Assembly (NCBI RefSeq): GCF_024708915.1
Contig: NZ_JANJXQ010000076.1
Location: 1-22,503, forward strand
Direction: 5' to 3'
Source: Thiobacillus sp.
GTDB taxonomy: Bacteria > Pseudomonadota > Gammaproteobacteria > Burkholderiales > Thiobacillaceae
Length of the DNA: 22,503 nt
Position numbers and translations under genes: made by a program. The notes under the pieces are model-generated. The model worked only from the letters and a program-made list of their open reading frames with translations, ran no database searches and was not told the origin of the DNA. Positions 1 through 8,826 of the stretch are shown here, in pieces; within the stretch, counting starts at the first letter, position 1; the number at the start of each line of letters is the position of its first letter.

Positions 1-220
1 ACAGGCGCTCGAGGTCGCGCCACATGTAGCGCCCCTTGGGCGGGTAGATGTTGAACGGCGAATCGTTCCAGCCCAGCGCCAGGAACACCGGGCCGAGCAG
101 GAAGGGCTTCCACGCCACCTCCACGCCGGCCGCCTGCGCCGCGCGCTCGATGCGCATCACCGACAGGTAGGAATAGGTGCTGGCGAACTCGAACCAGAAC
201 GCGACGACGGGACCGGACAT
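1..220 (-). CDS. 2-hydroxychromene-2-carboxylate isomerase / DsbA-family (kappa GST-like) protein, N-terminal part
   Basis: This is the first 73 residues of a protein that runs off the left edge. It opens MSGPVVAFWFEFASTYSYLS, and further on has WKPFLLGPVF, FNIYPPKGRYM and WRDLERL. This pattern is typical of the thioredoxin-fold 2-hydroxychromene-2-carboxylate isomerase family, which are glutathione-dependent kappa-class GST relatives; Ser in the FASTYSYLS stretch is the usual glutathione-activating position. The ATG at 218-220 is preceded by a GAGGAG ribosome site about seven bases upstream. It follows folB in the same direction with a 61-base gap that holds its own possible promoter. Despite the family name, most chromosomal members are not tied to naphthalene degradation, and no aromatic-degradation gene is visible here, so the substrate is unknown. 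Confidence 0.82.
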   Translation of the reverse strand, partial: MSGPVVAFWFEFASTYSYLSVMRIERAAQAAGVEVAWKPFLLGPVFLALGWNDSPFNIYPPKGRYMWRDLERL

Positions 221-239
221 GGCGACGCTCCTCGTGGCA

Positions 240-261
240 CTGGAGTACCACTATAGTCCAG
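240..261 (-). promoter_or_regulatory. Possible -10 box inside an imperfect palindrome upstream of the isomerase gene
   Basis: On the minus strand TATAGT (255-250) could serve as a -10 for the isomerase gene, with a leader of about 23 bases. It lies inside an imperfect palindrome with arms CTGGACTA and TACTCCAG, one mismatch per arm, which could be an operator. No convincing -35 was found, so this is a weak call. Confidence 0.25.
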
Positions 262-281
262 CGGCCCGGCCATTGGCCTGA

Positions 282-731
282 TCAGGCTGCGCGCACCGCG
301 TCGCGGGCACGACGGCGGATCGAGACGCCCACCTGGTCGGTGCCCTCCAGGATCCCGGGCTTGCTGATGTTCACCGCAACACCGTTGAGCGCGAAATCGT
401 TGATCAAGGTGTCGGCAAGATCCTGTGCGAACGCCTCCAGCAGCAATCGCCGGTTGAACAGCGCCAGCCGGTGCACGGCGGCCACGACGGCGGCGTAATC
501 GACCGCGTCGCCCAGGTCGTCGGTGTGGCAGCAACGCGAACCGTCGAGTTCGAGCTCGAGGTCGACCAGCAGCGGCTGGCGCTGCTGGCGCTCGTACTCG
601 TACACGCCAATCAGGGCGTCAACGCGCAAGCCGCGAACGAAGATGCGGTCGTCTCCCACCGTGCGCGAGCGCCCAGCGTCCGTCGCACACACGGCAATGC
701 GTTCGAGAAACTCGATCGATCCGGTATTCAT
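282..731 (-). CDS. folB: Dihydroneopterin aldolase (FolB family)
   Basis: The 149-residue protein carries the FolB core: an N-terminal strand (IFVRGLRVDALIGVYEYER, residues 30-48) with the conserved Glu in the IGVYE motif (E45), QPLLVDLELELD (52-63), VDYAAV (78-83), and NISKPGILEGTDQVGV (121-136) containing the catalytic Lys K124. The family converts 7,8-dihydroneopterin to 6-hydroxymethyl-dihydropterin in tetrahydrofolate synthesis. It has about 28 residues before the usual start of the family (usual length near 120), including a short FLERIAVCATDAG stretch. The ATG at 729-731 has a good GGAGA site. It is the last folate-related gene of the glyA-sox group, 91 bases behind soxG, and so could be a second FolB that supports the folate-using enzymes rather than the main one. 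The fold call is firm; the special role is inference. Confidence 0.88.
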   Translation of the reverse strand: MNTGSIEFLERIAVCATDAGRSRTVGDDRIFVRGLRVDALIGVYEYERQQRQPLLVDLELELDGSRCCHTDDLGDAVDYAAVVAAVHRLALFNRRLLLEAFAQDLADTLINDFALNGVAVNISKPGILEGTDQVGVSIRRRARDAVRAA

Positions 732-786
732 GCAGGGTCTCCTCGGCCAGTCAGTGCCGAGTTGAAGGTTGTTCGGTGACCGGCAC

Positions 787-814
787 GGCCGGGGCGAGCA
801 ATTCCACCCCGGCC
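787..814 (-). terminator. GC hairpin between soxG and folB (attenuator or weak terminator candidate)
   Basis: Perfect 8-bp arms GGCCGGGG (787-794) and CCCCGGCC (807-814) enclose a 12-base loop, just after the soxG stop and before folB. There is no T-run after it in the direction of transcription, so it may reduce read-through or stabilise the sox mRNA 3' end rather than end transcription. Confidence 0.35.
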
Positions 815-822
815 CGAGCCGA

Positions 823-1461
823 TCAGCGCGCGACGTAGACGCCGAACTCCTCGCTGGCGTCGAGCAGCCAGCGGTACAGGTAGTCGGCGAAGCTGCGGCG
901 GATGATCAGCTCCCACTGCGTGTCGCCGGTGCGCCGGATCACCGCCGTGCTCTTGGCAAGCGTCGTGCTGATCCCCTTGCCGACCGGGAAGCTGCTCGGA
1001 TGGAAGTCGTAACCCGCCGACTTCATCAGCACCTGGCGGGCGTCCGGGCCGCTCAGCTCGAGCAGGGTCTGCGCGCCGCTGACGGTGATCACCGCATAGT
1101 GCCCGCTCAGCGCGCCGCGCAGGCTCAGCTCGGTGGCGTGGTCCTGGCCCTCGGGTACGACCACGAGCCACTCGTCGGGCGACATCCACTGCACGCTGAC
1201 GCCGCGCCCATCGTCGCGGGACACCGTCCCCATCTTCAGCGGCAGCGGCACGCCGAGCGCAAGCTCGACCCCGGCGCGGAAGGCCTCGTCCGCGGCATTG
1301 CCACGCAGGATCAGATGACCCAGCAGGGCGCGCTCGCGGATGCACACCCCCGCGCCCTGCGCAGAAGCCTGCACGGCCACGCCGACTCGGTTGAAAGCGA
1401 GCGGAGACTCGGCCCGGACTGCCACCGTCGGGTGGGCATTGAAAGTTGCGACCTCAGACAT
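823..1461 (-). CDS. soxG: Sarcosine oxidase gamma subunit
   Basis: This 212-residue protein is the small SoxG subunit of heterotetrameric sarcosine oxidase, a GcvT-related fold that caps the alpha/beta assembly. Typical family stretches are SPLAFNRVGV near the start, MSPDEWLVVVPEG in the middle, ITVSGAQTLLELSGPDARQVLMK, and a C-terminal HPSSFPVGKGISTTLAKSTA followed by a FADYLYRWLLDA helix. I chose the ATG at 1459-1461 (MSEVATFNAH) rather than the one 18 residues upstream, because the upstream part lies inside soxA and is not family-like. This start makes an 8-base overlap with the soxA stop, a sign of translational coupling. It is transcribed in the order soxB-soxD-soxA-soxG. Confidence 0.93.
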   Translation of the reverse strand: MSEVATFNAHPTVAVRAESPLAFNRVGVAVQASAQGAGVCIRERALLGHLILRGNAADEAFRAGVELALGVPLPLKMGTVSRDDGRGVSVQWMSPDEWLVVVPEGQDHATELSLRGALSGHYAVITVSGAQTLLELSGPDARQVLMKSAGYDFHPSSFPVGKGISTTLAKSTAVIRRTGDTQWELIIRRSFADYLYRWLLDASEEFGVYVAR

Positions 1462-4400
1462 GATGACGGGCTCCTTGGGGATCGTAGAACACGGGGCTGA
1501 CCACTTCGGCGGCATGCACCTTGCCGTCCGCCATCGGCAGATAGACGGTCTGGCCGATGCGCTGGCTGCCGCCCTTCAACAGGGCGAGCGCAAAGCCGTG
1601 GCCCAGGATGGGACTGAAATAGCTCGAGGTGACGTGGCCGACCATCGGCATCGGGATCCTGATTTCCTTCTCGAGCACGATCTGGGCGCCTTCCTGCAAC
1701 ACCAGCTCGGGGTCGAGCGGCTTGAGGCCGACGAGCTGCTTGCGGTCGTCACGCTTGGTGTCGGGTCGGGTCAGCGCACGCCGGCCGATCCACGAGTAGG
1801 GCTTCTTGTAGCCCACGCACCACTGCATGCCGAGGTCTTCCGGCGTCACCGAACCATCGGTCTCCTGGCCGATGATGATGAAGCCCTTCTCCGCGCGCAG
1901 CACGTGCATGGTCTCGGTGCCGTAAGGCGTCAGGTCGTACTTGGCGCCCTTCTCGAACAGCGCCTTCCACACGTGCATCGCGTAGTTGGCCTGGACGTTG
2001 ATCTCGAACGACAGCTCGCCGGTGAAGGAGATGCGGAAGATTCGCGCCGGAACGCCGGCGACCTTCGCTTCGCGCCAGTCCATGTAGCCGAAGGCTTCGG
2101 CCGAGACGTCGATGTCGGCCAGCTCGGCGAGCAGCAGGCGCGCCTTCGGCCCGGTCACCGTCATCGCCGCCCAGTGGTCGGTGGTGGAGTTGAAGTACAC
2201 CTCGAGATCCGGCCACTCGGTCTGGTGCCACATCTCCATCCAGTCCAGCACGCCTGCGGCGCCGCCGGTGGTGGTGGTCATGTGGAAGTGGTTCTCGGCC
2301 AGGCAGGCGGTCACGCCGTCGTCCATCACCATGCCGTCGTCCTTGCACATGAGGCCGTAGCGGCACTTGCCCGGCTCGAGCTTGGTCCAGGCGTTGGTGT
2401 AGAGGCGGTTGAGGAACTCGCGCGCGTCCTTGCCCTGGATCTCGATCTTGCCCAGTGTCGAGGCGTCGAGGATGCCCACGCCCTCGCGCACGGCGCGGCA
2501 TTCGCGCTGCACGGCCTCGTGCATCGACTCGTTGCCGCGCGGGAAGTACCACGGGCGCATCCACTGGCCCACCTCCTCGAACTTCGCGCCACGCTCCACG
2601 TGCCAGCCGTGCAGGGCGGTGTAGCGGCGCGGGTCGAAGAACTCGTTGCAGTGGCGGCCGGCGATCGCACCGAAGGTGATCGGGGTGTAGTTCGGACGGA
2701 ACACCGTCGTGCCGACTTCCGGAATCGACTGCCGGGTGACGCGCGCGGCGATCGCCATGCCGTTGATGTTGCCGAGCTTGCCCTGGTCGGTGCCGAAGCC
2801 CAGGCCGGTGTAGCGCTTGACGTGCTCGATCGACTCGAAGCCCTCGCGGGTGGCCAGCTCGATGCCAGAGGCGGTGACGTCGTTCTGCTGATCGACGAAC
2901 TGCTTGGGCGCACGCATTGCCGGCTTGGTGTGCGGCACCTGGTACAGCGCCACCGGCTTGCCCTCGCGCACCGGGGCCACCGTCGGCAGCGTGAAGGTGC
3001 TGGCGGTCAGGCCGGTCTCGGCCGCCGCACGCACACCGACCTCGAAGCCGTCGGCGATCGCGTCGCGCAGCGTCCAGCGACCATTGACGCCGCCGGCCGG
3101 GATCTGACCGGGCACGCCGCCGGAGACGAAGCCGAGCAGGTCCTCGCGCCAAACCGGGCGGCGGCCGGTGTGAGCGGCCAGGTGCACCACCGGGCTGTAG
3201 CCGCCGGAGCTGGCGATGGTGTCGCACGCCAGCTCGCTGGTGCTGCCCTTGACGCGGAAGCCGTCGATGTCGATCGCGGCCACGACCGCTGCGCTCACGC
3301 GCTTCTTGCCCTGCGCCTCGATGACGGCGCTGCCGGTGATGATGCGGATGTTGCGCGAACGTGCGGCGGCGACCAGGTCGCCATCCGGCCGTTCGCGGGC
3401 ATCGACGATCGCCACCACCTGGCGGCCGGCGTCGTGCCAGTCGAGCGCTGCGCGGTAGGCGTGGTCGTTGGTCGTGCTCAACACCAGACGCTGGCCGGGC
3501 ACGACGCCATAGCGGCGGACGTAGGTCGACACCGCCCCCGCGACCAGGTTGCCGGGCACGTCGTTGCGGGCATACACCAGCGGGCGCTCGTGCGTGCCGG
3601 TGGCGAGCACGACGCGGCCGGCACGCACCTTGTGCATGCGCGCCCGCGCCTGGCGACGGCCGGCGGCAGCCGGCGCCAGGTCGGCCAGATGTTCGGTGCG
3701 GCGCTCGTGCAGGGTGACGAAATTGTGGTCGTGATAGCCGTTGGCGGTGGTGCGCGGCAGGAGCAGGACGTCGGGCAACGCGGCCAGCTCTGCGATGATC
3801 GTGGCCACCCATTCGGCAGCAGGCTTGCCATCGATCAGCTCACGGCTGTCGAGCAGCGAACCGCCCATCTCCTCCTGCTCGTCGCACAGGATCACGCGCG
3901 CCCCGCTGCGTGCCGCGGCGAGCGCGGCGGCCAGGCCGGCGGGGCCGGCACCGACGACCAGCACGTCGCAATGGTGGTGCATGTGGTCGTAGATGTCGGG
4001 ATCGGTCTCGACCGGGCTGCGCCCCAGGCCGGCGGCCTTGCGGATGTACTGCTCGTACTTCGGCCACGCCGAGGCCGGCGACATGAAGGTCTTGTAGTAG
4101 AAGCCCGGCGGCATGAACTGGCCGCCGAGCTGGCCGAGCACGCCCATGACGTCACGATTGACGTTCGGCCAGCCATTGGTGCTCTTGGCGACCAGGCCGT
4201 CGTAGAGGGCCTGCTGGGTGGCACGAACGTTCGGGACCTGGCCGGCTTCGGTGGCGCCGAGCTGGACGATGGCGTTCGGCTCGTCGGCACCGGCCGTCAC
4301 CACACCGCGCGGACGGGCGTACTTGAAGCTGCGGTTCAGCACGTCGACGCCGTTGGCGAGCAGCGCCGAGGCCAGGGTGTCGCCGGCGTAGCCCTGGTAG

Positions 4401-4480
4401 CTGACGCCGTTGAAGGTGAAACGCAGCGGGCGCTTGCGGTCGATGCGGCCGCCGGTGGCGAGACGGTTGCGTTGGCTCAT
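1454..4480 (-). CDS. soxA: Sarcosine oxidase alpha subunit
   Basis: The 1008-residue protein starts MSQRNRLATGGRIDRKRPLR and has the usual SoxA layout: an N-terminal ferredoxin-like fold without cluster cysteines (about 1-100), a nucleotide-binding core with VVGAGPAGLAAALA (175-187) and a second conserved ATGTHERPLVYARNDVPG segment, and a C-terminal GcvT/aminomethyltransferase domain (about 620-1000) that binds tetrahydrofolate. In the family it carries NAD and, with SoxB, FMN, and the GcvT part captures the formaldehyde-level carbon as 5,10-methylene-THF. Length is normal for the family. The ATG at 4478-4480 overlaps the soxD stop by four bases (ATGA). The same frame stays open upstream to 6127 through soxD and soxB; that extension is not protein-like and is not part of the gene. 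Confidence 0.96.
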   Translation of the reverse strand: MSQRNRLATGGRIDRKRPLRFTFNGVSYQGYAGDTLASALLANGVDVLNRSFKYARPRGVVTAGADEPNAIVQLGATEAGQVPNVRATQQALYDGLVAKSTNGWPNVNRDVMGVLGQLGGQFMPPGFYYKTFMSPASAWPKYEQYIRKAAGLGRSPVETDPDIYDHMHHHCDVLVVGAGPAGLAAALAAARSGARVILCDEQEEMGGSLLDSRELIDGKPAAEWVATIIAELAALPDVLLLPRTTANGYHDHNFVTLHERRTEHLADLAPAAAGRRQARARMHKVRAGRVVLATGTHERPLVYARNDVPGNLVAGAVSTYVRRYGVVPGQRLVLSTTNDHAYRAALDWHDAGRQVVAIVDARERPDGDLVAAARSRNIRIITGSAVIEAQGKKRVSAAVVAAIDIDGFRVKGSTSELACDTIASSGGYSPVVHLAAHTGRRPVWREDLLGFVSGGVPGQIPAGGVNGRWTLRDAIADGFEVGVRAAAETGLTASTFTLPTVAPVREGKPVALYQVPHTKPAMRAPKQFVDQQNDVTASGIELATREGFESIEHVKRYTGLGFGTDQGKLGNINGMAIAARVTRQSIPEVGTTVFRPNYTPITFGAIAGRHCNEFFDPRRYTALHGWHVERGAKFEEVGQWMRPWYFPRGNESMHEAVQRECRAVREGVGILDASTLGKIEIQGKDAREFLNRLYTNAWTKLEPGKCRYGLMCKDDGMVMDDGVTACLAENHFHMTTTTGGAAGVLDWMEMWHQTEWPDLEVYFNSTTDHWAAMTVTGPKARLLLAELADIDVSAEAFGYMDWREAKVAGVPARIFRISFTGELSFEINVQANYAMHVWKALFEKGAKYDLTPYGTETMHVLRAEKGFIIIGQETDGSVTPEDLGMQWCVGYKKPYSWIGRRALTRPDTKRDDRKQLVGLKPLDPELVLQEGAQIVLEKEIRIPMPMVGHVTSSYFSPILGHGFALALLKGGSQRIGQTVYLPMADGKVHAAEVVSPVFYDPQGARHHV

Positions 4481-4812
4481 TTTGCCGCTCCCTGGTTGGA
4501 GGCCTGTGCGGAGGCCTTGGCCTTGCGCGACTCGGCGGTGATCGCCGGTTGCTGGCCAGGCTTGTAGGTTTCGAGGATCTCGTAGGTGACGGTGTCGCGC
4601 GTGGCGTTGAAGAACTTGCGGCAGCCGGCAGAGTGGAACCACTGTTCGTGATGCAGGCCGCGCGGGTTCTTGCGGAAGAACAGGTAGTCGCCCCAGTCCT
4701 CGTCGCTGGTGTTCTCGGGGTCGGCCGGGCGCGCGATGTGCGCCTCGCCCTTGGGGCGGAACTCCTCTTCCTCGCGATACTCTTCGCAGTGCGGGCAGTA
4801 GATGTGCAGCAT
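4477..4812 (-). CDS. soxD: Sarcosine oxidase delta subunit, zinc-binding
   Basis: The 111-residue protein opens MLHIYCPHCEEYREEEEF and has the four expected zinc ligands: C6, C9, H60 and C64 (HSAGCRKFF), matching the Cys-Cys-His-Cys site known for the delta subunit. The middle has the family stretch WGDYLFFRKNPRG. The last 30 residues are Ala/Lys/Gln-rich and probably flexible. It is part of the heterotetramer with SoxA, SoxB and SoxG in the cytoplasm. It overlaps soxA by four bases and lies 15 bases after soxB, so it is cotranscribed and probably coupled. Confidence 0.94.
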   Translation of the reverse strand: MLHIYCPHCEEYREEEEFRPKGEAHIARPADPENTSDEDWGDYLFFRKNPRGLHHEQWFHSAGCRKFFNATRDTVTYEILETYKPGQQPAITAESRKAKASAQASNQGAAK

Positions 4813-4827
4813 GGTGTCCTGCTCCTG

Positions 4828-6078
4828 TCAGTGCGCGACGCCGGCAGCGCCGTGCTCGTCGATCAGCTTTCCGGAGATGAAGCGATCGATGGTGAAGGGG
4901 GCGGCGAGCGGATGGGCCTTGCCTGCGGCCAGCGTGGCCGCGAACACGTGACCCGAACCCGGCGTGGCCTTGAAGCCGCCGGTACCCCAGCCGCAGTTGA
5001 AGAACAGGCCGCCGACCGGCGTGGCCGAGATGATCGGGCAGGCGTCGGGCGTGGTATCGACGATGCCGCCCCACTGCCGGTTCATGCGCACGCGCGAGAA
5101 GATCGGGAACAGCTCGACGATCGCCTGCAGGGTATGCTCGATCGTCGGATAGCTGCCGCGCTGGCCGTAGCCGTTGTAGCCGTCGATACCGGCGCCGATC
5201 ACCAGGTCGCCCTTGTCGGACTGGCTGACGTAGCCGTGCACGTGGTTCGACATCACCACGGTGTCGAGGATGGGCTTCATCGGCTCGGACACCAGGGCCT
5301 GCAGCGGGTGGGATTCCACCGGCAGCTTGAAGCCCGCCATCTTCGCCAGCACGCCGGAGTTGCCGGCGGCCACGCAACCGACCGTCTTCGCGCCGATGAA
5401 GCCGCGGTTGGTCTCGACGCCGAGCACCTTGCCGCCGCTGATGCGGAAGCCGGTGACCTCGGTCTGCTGCAGCAGGTCGACCCCCAGCGCGTCGGCACCG
5501 CGGGCGAAGCCCCAGGCCACCGCGTCGTGGCGGGCGACCCCGGCGCGCGGCTGCCAGGATGCGCCCAGCACCGGATAACGGCGGTTGGCCGAGCAATCCA
5601 TGTGCGGCACGATCTCCTGGATCTGCTTGACGTCCAGCACTTCGCCATCGATGCCGTTGAGGCGGTTGGCGTTGACCCGGCGGTGGATGTCGCGCATGTC
5701 CTGCAGGGTGTGACCGAGGTTCATCACGCCGCGCTGCGAGAACATCACGTTGTAGTTGAGGTCCTGCGACAGGCCTTCCCACAGCTTCATGGCGTGCTCG
5801 TACAGCCAGGCCGCCTCGTCCCACAGGTAGTTCGAGCGCACGATGGTGGTGTTGCGCGCGGTGTTGCCGCCGCCCAGCCAGCCCTTCTCGACCACCGCGA
5901 TGTTGGTGATGCCGTGCACCTTGGCGAGGTAATAGGCCGTGGCCAGGCCATGGCCGCCGCCGCCCACGACGATGATGTCGTACTCGCGCTTGGGCTCGGG
6001 ATTGCGCCACATGCGCTGCCAGTTCTCGTGGTAGCTCAGCCCGTGCTTGACGAGCCCGAAGCCGGAATAATGTTGCAT
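4828..6078 (-). CDS. soxB: Sarcosine oxidase beta subunit, FAD/FMN oxidoreductase
   Basis: The 416-residue protein begins [20 protein letters not shown], the standard SoxB start, and contains a Rossmann motif [17 protein letters not shown] (37-53), [20 protein letters not shown] (69-88), [20 protein letters not shown] (183-202), [20 protein letters not shown] and [18 protein letters not shown]. It oxidises sarcosine to glycine, passing electrons from FAD to FMN and then oxygen, giving H2O2. The His in the RHDAVAWG segment is a good candidate for the residue that holds FMN covalently, but I have not aligned it. I preferred this ATG over one 13 codons upstream because of the perfect family start and a GGAGGAG ribosome site just before it. 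The gene lies 32 bases after sdaA and 15 before soxD. Confidence 0.96.
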   Translation of the reverse strand: MQHYSGFGLVKHGLSYHENWQRMWRNPEPKREYDIIVVGGGGHGLATAYYLAKVHGITNIAVVEKGWLGGGNTARNTTIVRSNYLWDEAAWLYEHAMKLWEGLSQDLNYNVMFSQRGVMNLGHTLQDMRDIHRRVNANRLNGIDGEVLDVKQIQEIVPHMDCSANRRYPVLGASWQPRAGVARHDAVAWGFARGADALGVDLLQQTEVTGFRISGGKVLGVETNRGFIGAKTVGCVAAGNSGVLAKMAGFKLPVESHPLQALVSEPMKPILDTVVMSNHVHGYVSQSDKGDLVIGAGIDGYNGYGQRGSYPTIEHTLQAIVELFPIFSRVRMNRQWGGIVDTTPDACPIISATPVGGLFFNCGWGTGGFKATPGSGHVFAATLAAGKAHPLAAPFTIDRFISGKLIDEHGAAGVAH

Positions 6079-6110
6079 GACACTCCTCCTTGTGCTGTCT
6101 GGCCGTGCTC

Positions 6111-7490
6111 TCAGCACTCGACAACATTCACGGCTAGCCCGCCGCGGGATGTTTCCTTGTATTTGTCCTTCATGTCGCGACCGGTGTCGCGCATGGTCTT
6201 GATGACCTTGTCGAGCGACACGAAATGCTTGCCGTCGCCGCGCAGGGCCATGCGTGCCGCATTGATCGCCTTGATCGCACCCATCGCGTTGCGCTCGATG
6301 CAGGGCACCTGCACGAGACCGCCGACCGGGTCGCAGGTCAGGCCGAGGTTATGCTCCATGCCGATCTCGGCGGCGTTCTCGACCTGTTCCGGCGTGCCGC
6401 CCAGCACCTCGGCCAGCGCACCGGCCGCCATCGAGCAGGCGACGCCGACCTCGCCCTGGCAGCCCACCTCGGCCCCGGAGATCGACGCGTTCTCCTTGAA
6501 CAGGATGCCGATGGCCGCCGCGGTCAGCAGGAAGCGCACCACACCGTCCTCGTTCGCACCGGACACGAAGCGGTAGTAGTAGTGCAGCACCGCGGGGATG
6601 ATGCCGGCCGCGCCGTTGGTGGGCGCGGTGACGATGCGGCCGCCGGAGGCGTTTTCCTCATTGACCGCCAGCGCATACAGGTTGACCCAGTCCATCGTGG
6701 TCAGCGGGTCGCGCAGCGAAGCCTCGGGCGCGCCGGACAGGCTGCGATAGAGCTCGGCCGCGCGGCGGCGCACCTTCATGCCGCCGGGCAGCACGCCCTC
6801 GACCTCGCAGCCCCGCCGCACGCAGGCCTGCATCACCTTCCAGATGTGGAGCAGGCCGTTGCGGGTTTCCGCCTCGCTGCGCCAGGCCTTCTCGTTCTCC
6901 AGCATCAGCCGGCTGATGGAGAGTTCATTCACTGCACATTGCGTCAGCAGCTGGTCGCCGTTGCGGAAGGGATAGGGCAGCTCGGTGCTGTCGTGCACGA
7001 TGCGGTCGGCACCTGCCGCCTCCTCATTGACGACGAAGCCGCCGCCCACCGAGTAATACACCCGGTTCGCGATCTCGACCTCGCCCTCCCCGTAGGCGAT
7101 CAGGCGCATGCCGTTGGGGTGGTAGGGGAGGCTCTGGCGGCGCAGGAAGACGAGATCGGTCTTCTCGTTGAACTCGACGGCCTGCAGGCCGAGCAGCGAG
7201 AGCTTGCGCGCATCGCGGATGCGGGCGAGCCGGCCGTCGATCGTGTCCGGATCGACGAGGTCGGGCGCCTCGCCCTCGAGGCCGAGCATGACCGCCTTGT
7301 CGCTGCCGTGCCCCTTGCCGGTCGCGCCGAGCGAGCCGTAGAGCTCGGCACGCACCCGCCGCACGCGGGGCAGCACGCCCTCGTCCTGCAGCCGGGTGAC
7401 GAAGGTCAGCGCGGCGCGCATCGGGCCCACGGTGTGTGAGCTCGACGGCCCGATGCCGACCTTGAACATCTCGAATACGCTGATGGCCAT
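6111..7490 (-). CDS. sdaA: L-serine dehydratase, iron-sulfur type
   Basis: The 459-residue single-chain enzyme starts [20 protein letters not shown], with the [11 protein letters not shown] phosphate/serine-binding loop of the beta domain. The alpha domain has the three cluster cysteines: C344 ([15 protein letters not shown]), C386 (GLTCDPVGG) and C397 (VQVPCIERN). The last residue is Cys459, matching the C-terminal cysteine that acts as an internal cluster ligand in the known Legionella enzyme. It deaminates L-serine to pyruvate and ammonia with a [4Fe-4S] cluster. It sits between glyA (22 bases) and soxB (32 bases), which fits a job of draining serine made by GlyA from sarcosine-derived glycine and methylene-THF into central metabolism. 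Length is full; no oddities. Confidence 0.96.
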   Translation of the reverse strand: MAISVFEMFKVGIGPSSSHTVGPMRAALTFVTRLQDEGVLPRVRRVRAELYGSLGATGKGHGSDKAVMLGLEGEAPDLVDPDTIDGRLARIRDARKLSLLGLQAVEFNEKTDLVFLRRQSLPYHPNGMRLIAYGEGEVEIANRVYYSVGGGFVVNEEAAGADRIVHDSTELPYPFRNGDQLLTQCAVNELSISRLMLENEKAWRSEAETRNGLLHIWKVMQACVRRGCEVEGVLPGGMKVRRRAAELYRSLSGAPEASLRDPLTTMDWVNLYALAVNEENASGGRIVTAPTNGAAGIIPAVLHYYYRFVSGANEDGVVRFLLTAAAIGILFKENASISGAEVGCQGEVGVACSMAAGALAEVLGGTPEQVENAAEIGMEHNLGLTCDPVGGLVQVPCIERNAMGAIKAINAARMALRGDGKHFVSLDKVIKTMRDTGRDMKDKYKETSRGGLAVNVVEC

Positions 7491-7512
7491 CTCGGTTCTC
7501 CGGTGACGCGGG

Positions 7513-8766
7513 TCAGCGGCTGGCCGGATAGACGGGGAAGCGCGCGCACAGGGCCTTCACCTTCTCGCGCACCGCGGCGATCACCGATTCGTCGTCGATG
7601 TCGTCGAGCACGTCGCAGATCCAGTGCGTCAGCTCCTTCGCCTCGGCCTCCTTGAAGCCGCGGCTGGTGATCGCCGGCGTGCCGATGCGGATGCCGCTGG
7701 TGACGAAAGGCTTCTGCGGGTCCTTGGGGATGGAGTTCTTGTTGACCGTGATGTGGGCGCGGCCCAAGAGCGCCTCGGCTTCCTTGCCGGTGAGGTTCTT
7801 GGCGCGCAGGTCGACCAGGAAGAGGTGGCTTTCGGTGCGCCCGGAGATGATCCTGAGGCCGCGCTCGACCAGCACCTTGCACATCACCAGCGCGTTGGCG
7901 ACGACCTGCTCCTGGTAGTGCTTGAATCCCTTGGTCGACGCTTCCTTGAACGCCACCGCCTTGCCGGCGATGACGTGCATCAGCGGACCGCCCTGCAGGC
8001 CGGGGAAGATCGCCGAGTTGATCGCCTTCTCGTGCTCGGCGCGCATCAGAATGATGCCGCCGCGCGGGCCGCGCAGGGTCTTGTGGGTGGTCGAGGTGAC
8101 GACGTCGGCGTGCGGCACCGGGTTGGGATAGACGCCCGCGGCGATGAGGCCGGCGTAGTGCGCCATGTCGACCATGAAGATGGCACCGATTTCCTTGGCG
8201 ATCCTGGCGAAGCGCTCGAAGTCGATGCGCAGCGCGTAGGCCGAGGCGCCAGCGATGATCAGTTTCGGTTTATGTTCGCGCGCCAGCGCTTCCATCTTCG
8301 GGTAATCGATTTCCTCTTTTTCGTTGAGGCCGTAGGCGACGGCGTTGAACCACTTGCCGCTCATGTTGAGCGCCATGCCGTGGGTGAGGTGGCCGCCTTC
8401 GGCCAGGCTCATGCCCATGATGGTGTCGCCGGGCTTGAGGAAGGCCATGAACACCGCCTGGTTGGCCTGCGAGCCGGAGTTGGGCTGCACGTTGGCGGCC
8501 TCGGCGCCGAACAGCGCCTTGACGCGGTCGATCGCCAGCTGCTCGGCGACGTCGACGTATTCGCAGCCGCCGTAGTAGCGCTTGCCGGGATAGCCTTCGG
8601 CGTACTTGTTGGTGAGCTGCGAGCCCTGCGCCTGCATCACCGCCGGGCTGGTGTAGTTTTCCGACGCGATCAGCTCGATGTGATCCTGCTGGCGCTGGTC
8701 TTCTTTCTGGATCGCTGCCCACAGGTCGGGGTCGGTCTTGGCGAGGGTGTCTTGGCGGTTGAACAT
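7513..8766 (-). CDS. glyA: Serine hydroxymethyltransferase
   Basis: The 417-residue PLP enzyme starts [20 protein letters not shown] and has [20 protein letters not shown] (31-50), [20 protein letters not shown] (53-72), the substrate region [11 protein letters not shown], and [15 protein letters not shown] with the PLP lysine K229. It interconverts serine and glycine with tetrahydrofolate and methylene-THF. Longer in-frame starts exist upstream to 9213, but those would run through the divergent promoter and the REP-like hairpins, so I keep the family start at 8764-8766, even though no good ribosome site precedes it. As first gene of the sdaA-sox group it is probably a catabolic copy. A glycine riboswitch is not possible in the short leader if the promoter at 8796-8801 is right. 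Confidence 0.96.
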   Translation of the reverse strand: MFNRQDTLAKTDPDLWAAIQKEDQRQQDHIELIASENYTSPAVMQAQGSQLTNKYAEGYPGKRYYGGCEYVDVAEQLAIDRVKALFGAEAANVQPNSGSQANQAVFMAFLKPGDTIMGMSLAEGGHLTHGMALNMSGKWFNAVAYGLNEKEEIDYPKMEALAREHKPKLIIAGASAYALRIDFERFARIAKEIGAIFMVDMAHYAGLIAAGVYPNPVPHADVVTSTTHKTLRGPRGGIILMRAEHEKAINSAIFPGLQGGPLMHVIAGKAVAFKEASTKGFKHYQEQVVANALVMCKVLVERGLRIISGRTESHLFLVDLRAKNLTGKEAEALLGRAHITVNKNSIPKDPQKPFVTSGIRIGTPAITSRGFKEAEAKELTHWICDVLDDIDDESVIAAVREKVKALCARFPVYPASR

Positions 8767-8795
8767 GGCAGTCGGGCTGGGCGGGAAAAACGCCG

Positions 8796-8801
8796 ATTTT
8801 A
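8796..8801 (-). promoter_or_regulatory. Extended -10 promoter candidate for the glyA-sdaA-sox operon
   Basis: On the minus strand TGCTAAAAT reads as an extended -10 (TGn plus TAAAAT), about 30 bases before the glyA ATG, giving a leader of roughly 20 bases. The -35 region (around 8819-8824) is GC-rich and poor, which suits an extended -10 promoter or one needing an activator. Confidence 0.4.
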
Positions 8802-8826
8802 GCATGCAGCGCCGCCTGCACCCCGC

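Noticed and set aside
1340..4567. 1075-residue plus-strand frame opposite soxA
   Set aside because: Its His/Ala/Val/Gly/Asp composition is the mirror of a GC-rich gene on the other strand; no domain is visible.
4481..6127. Upstream extension of the soxA frame to a 1557-residue reading frame
   Set aside because: Everything before MSQRNRLATG is Arg/Ala/Pro-rich frame-shadow of soxD and soxB, which are clearly coded in other frames. SoxA starts at 4480 with the ATGA overlap.
4549..6576. 675-residue plus-strand frame opposite soxB
   Set aside because: Antisense shadow of soxD, soxB and the end of sdaA, with low-complexity composition and no family motif.
8767..8826. Glycine riboswitch before glyA
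   Set aside because: The space between the likely promoter and the start codon is about 20-30 bases, far too short, and no riboswitch-like structure was found.
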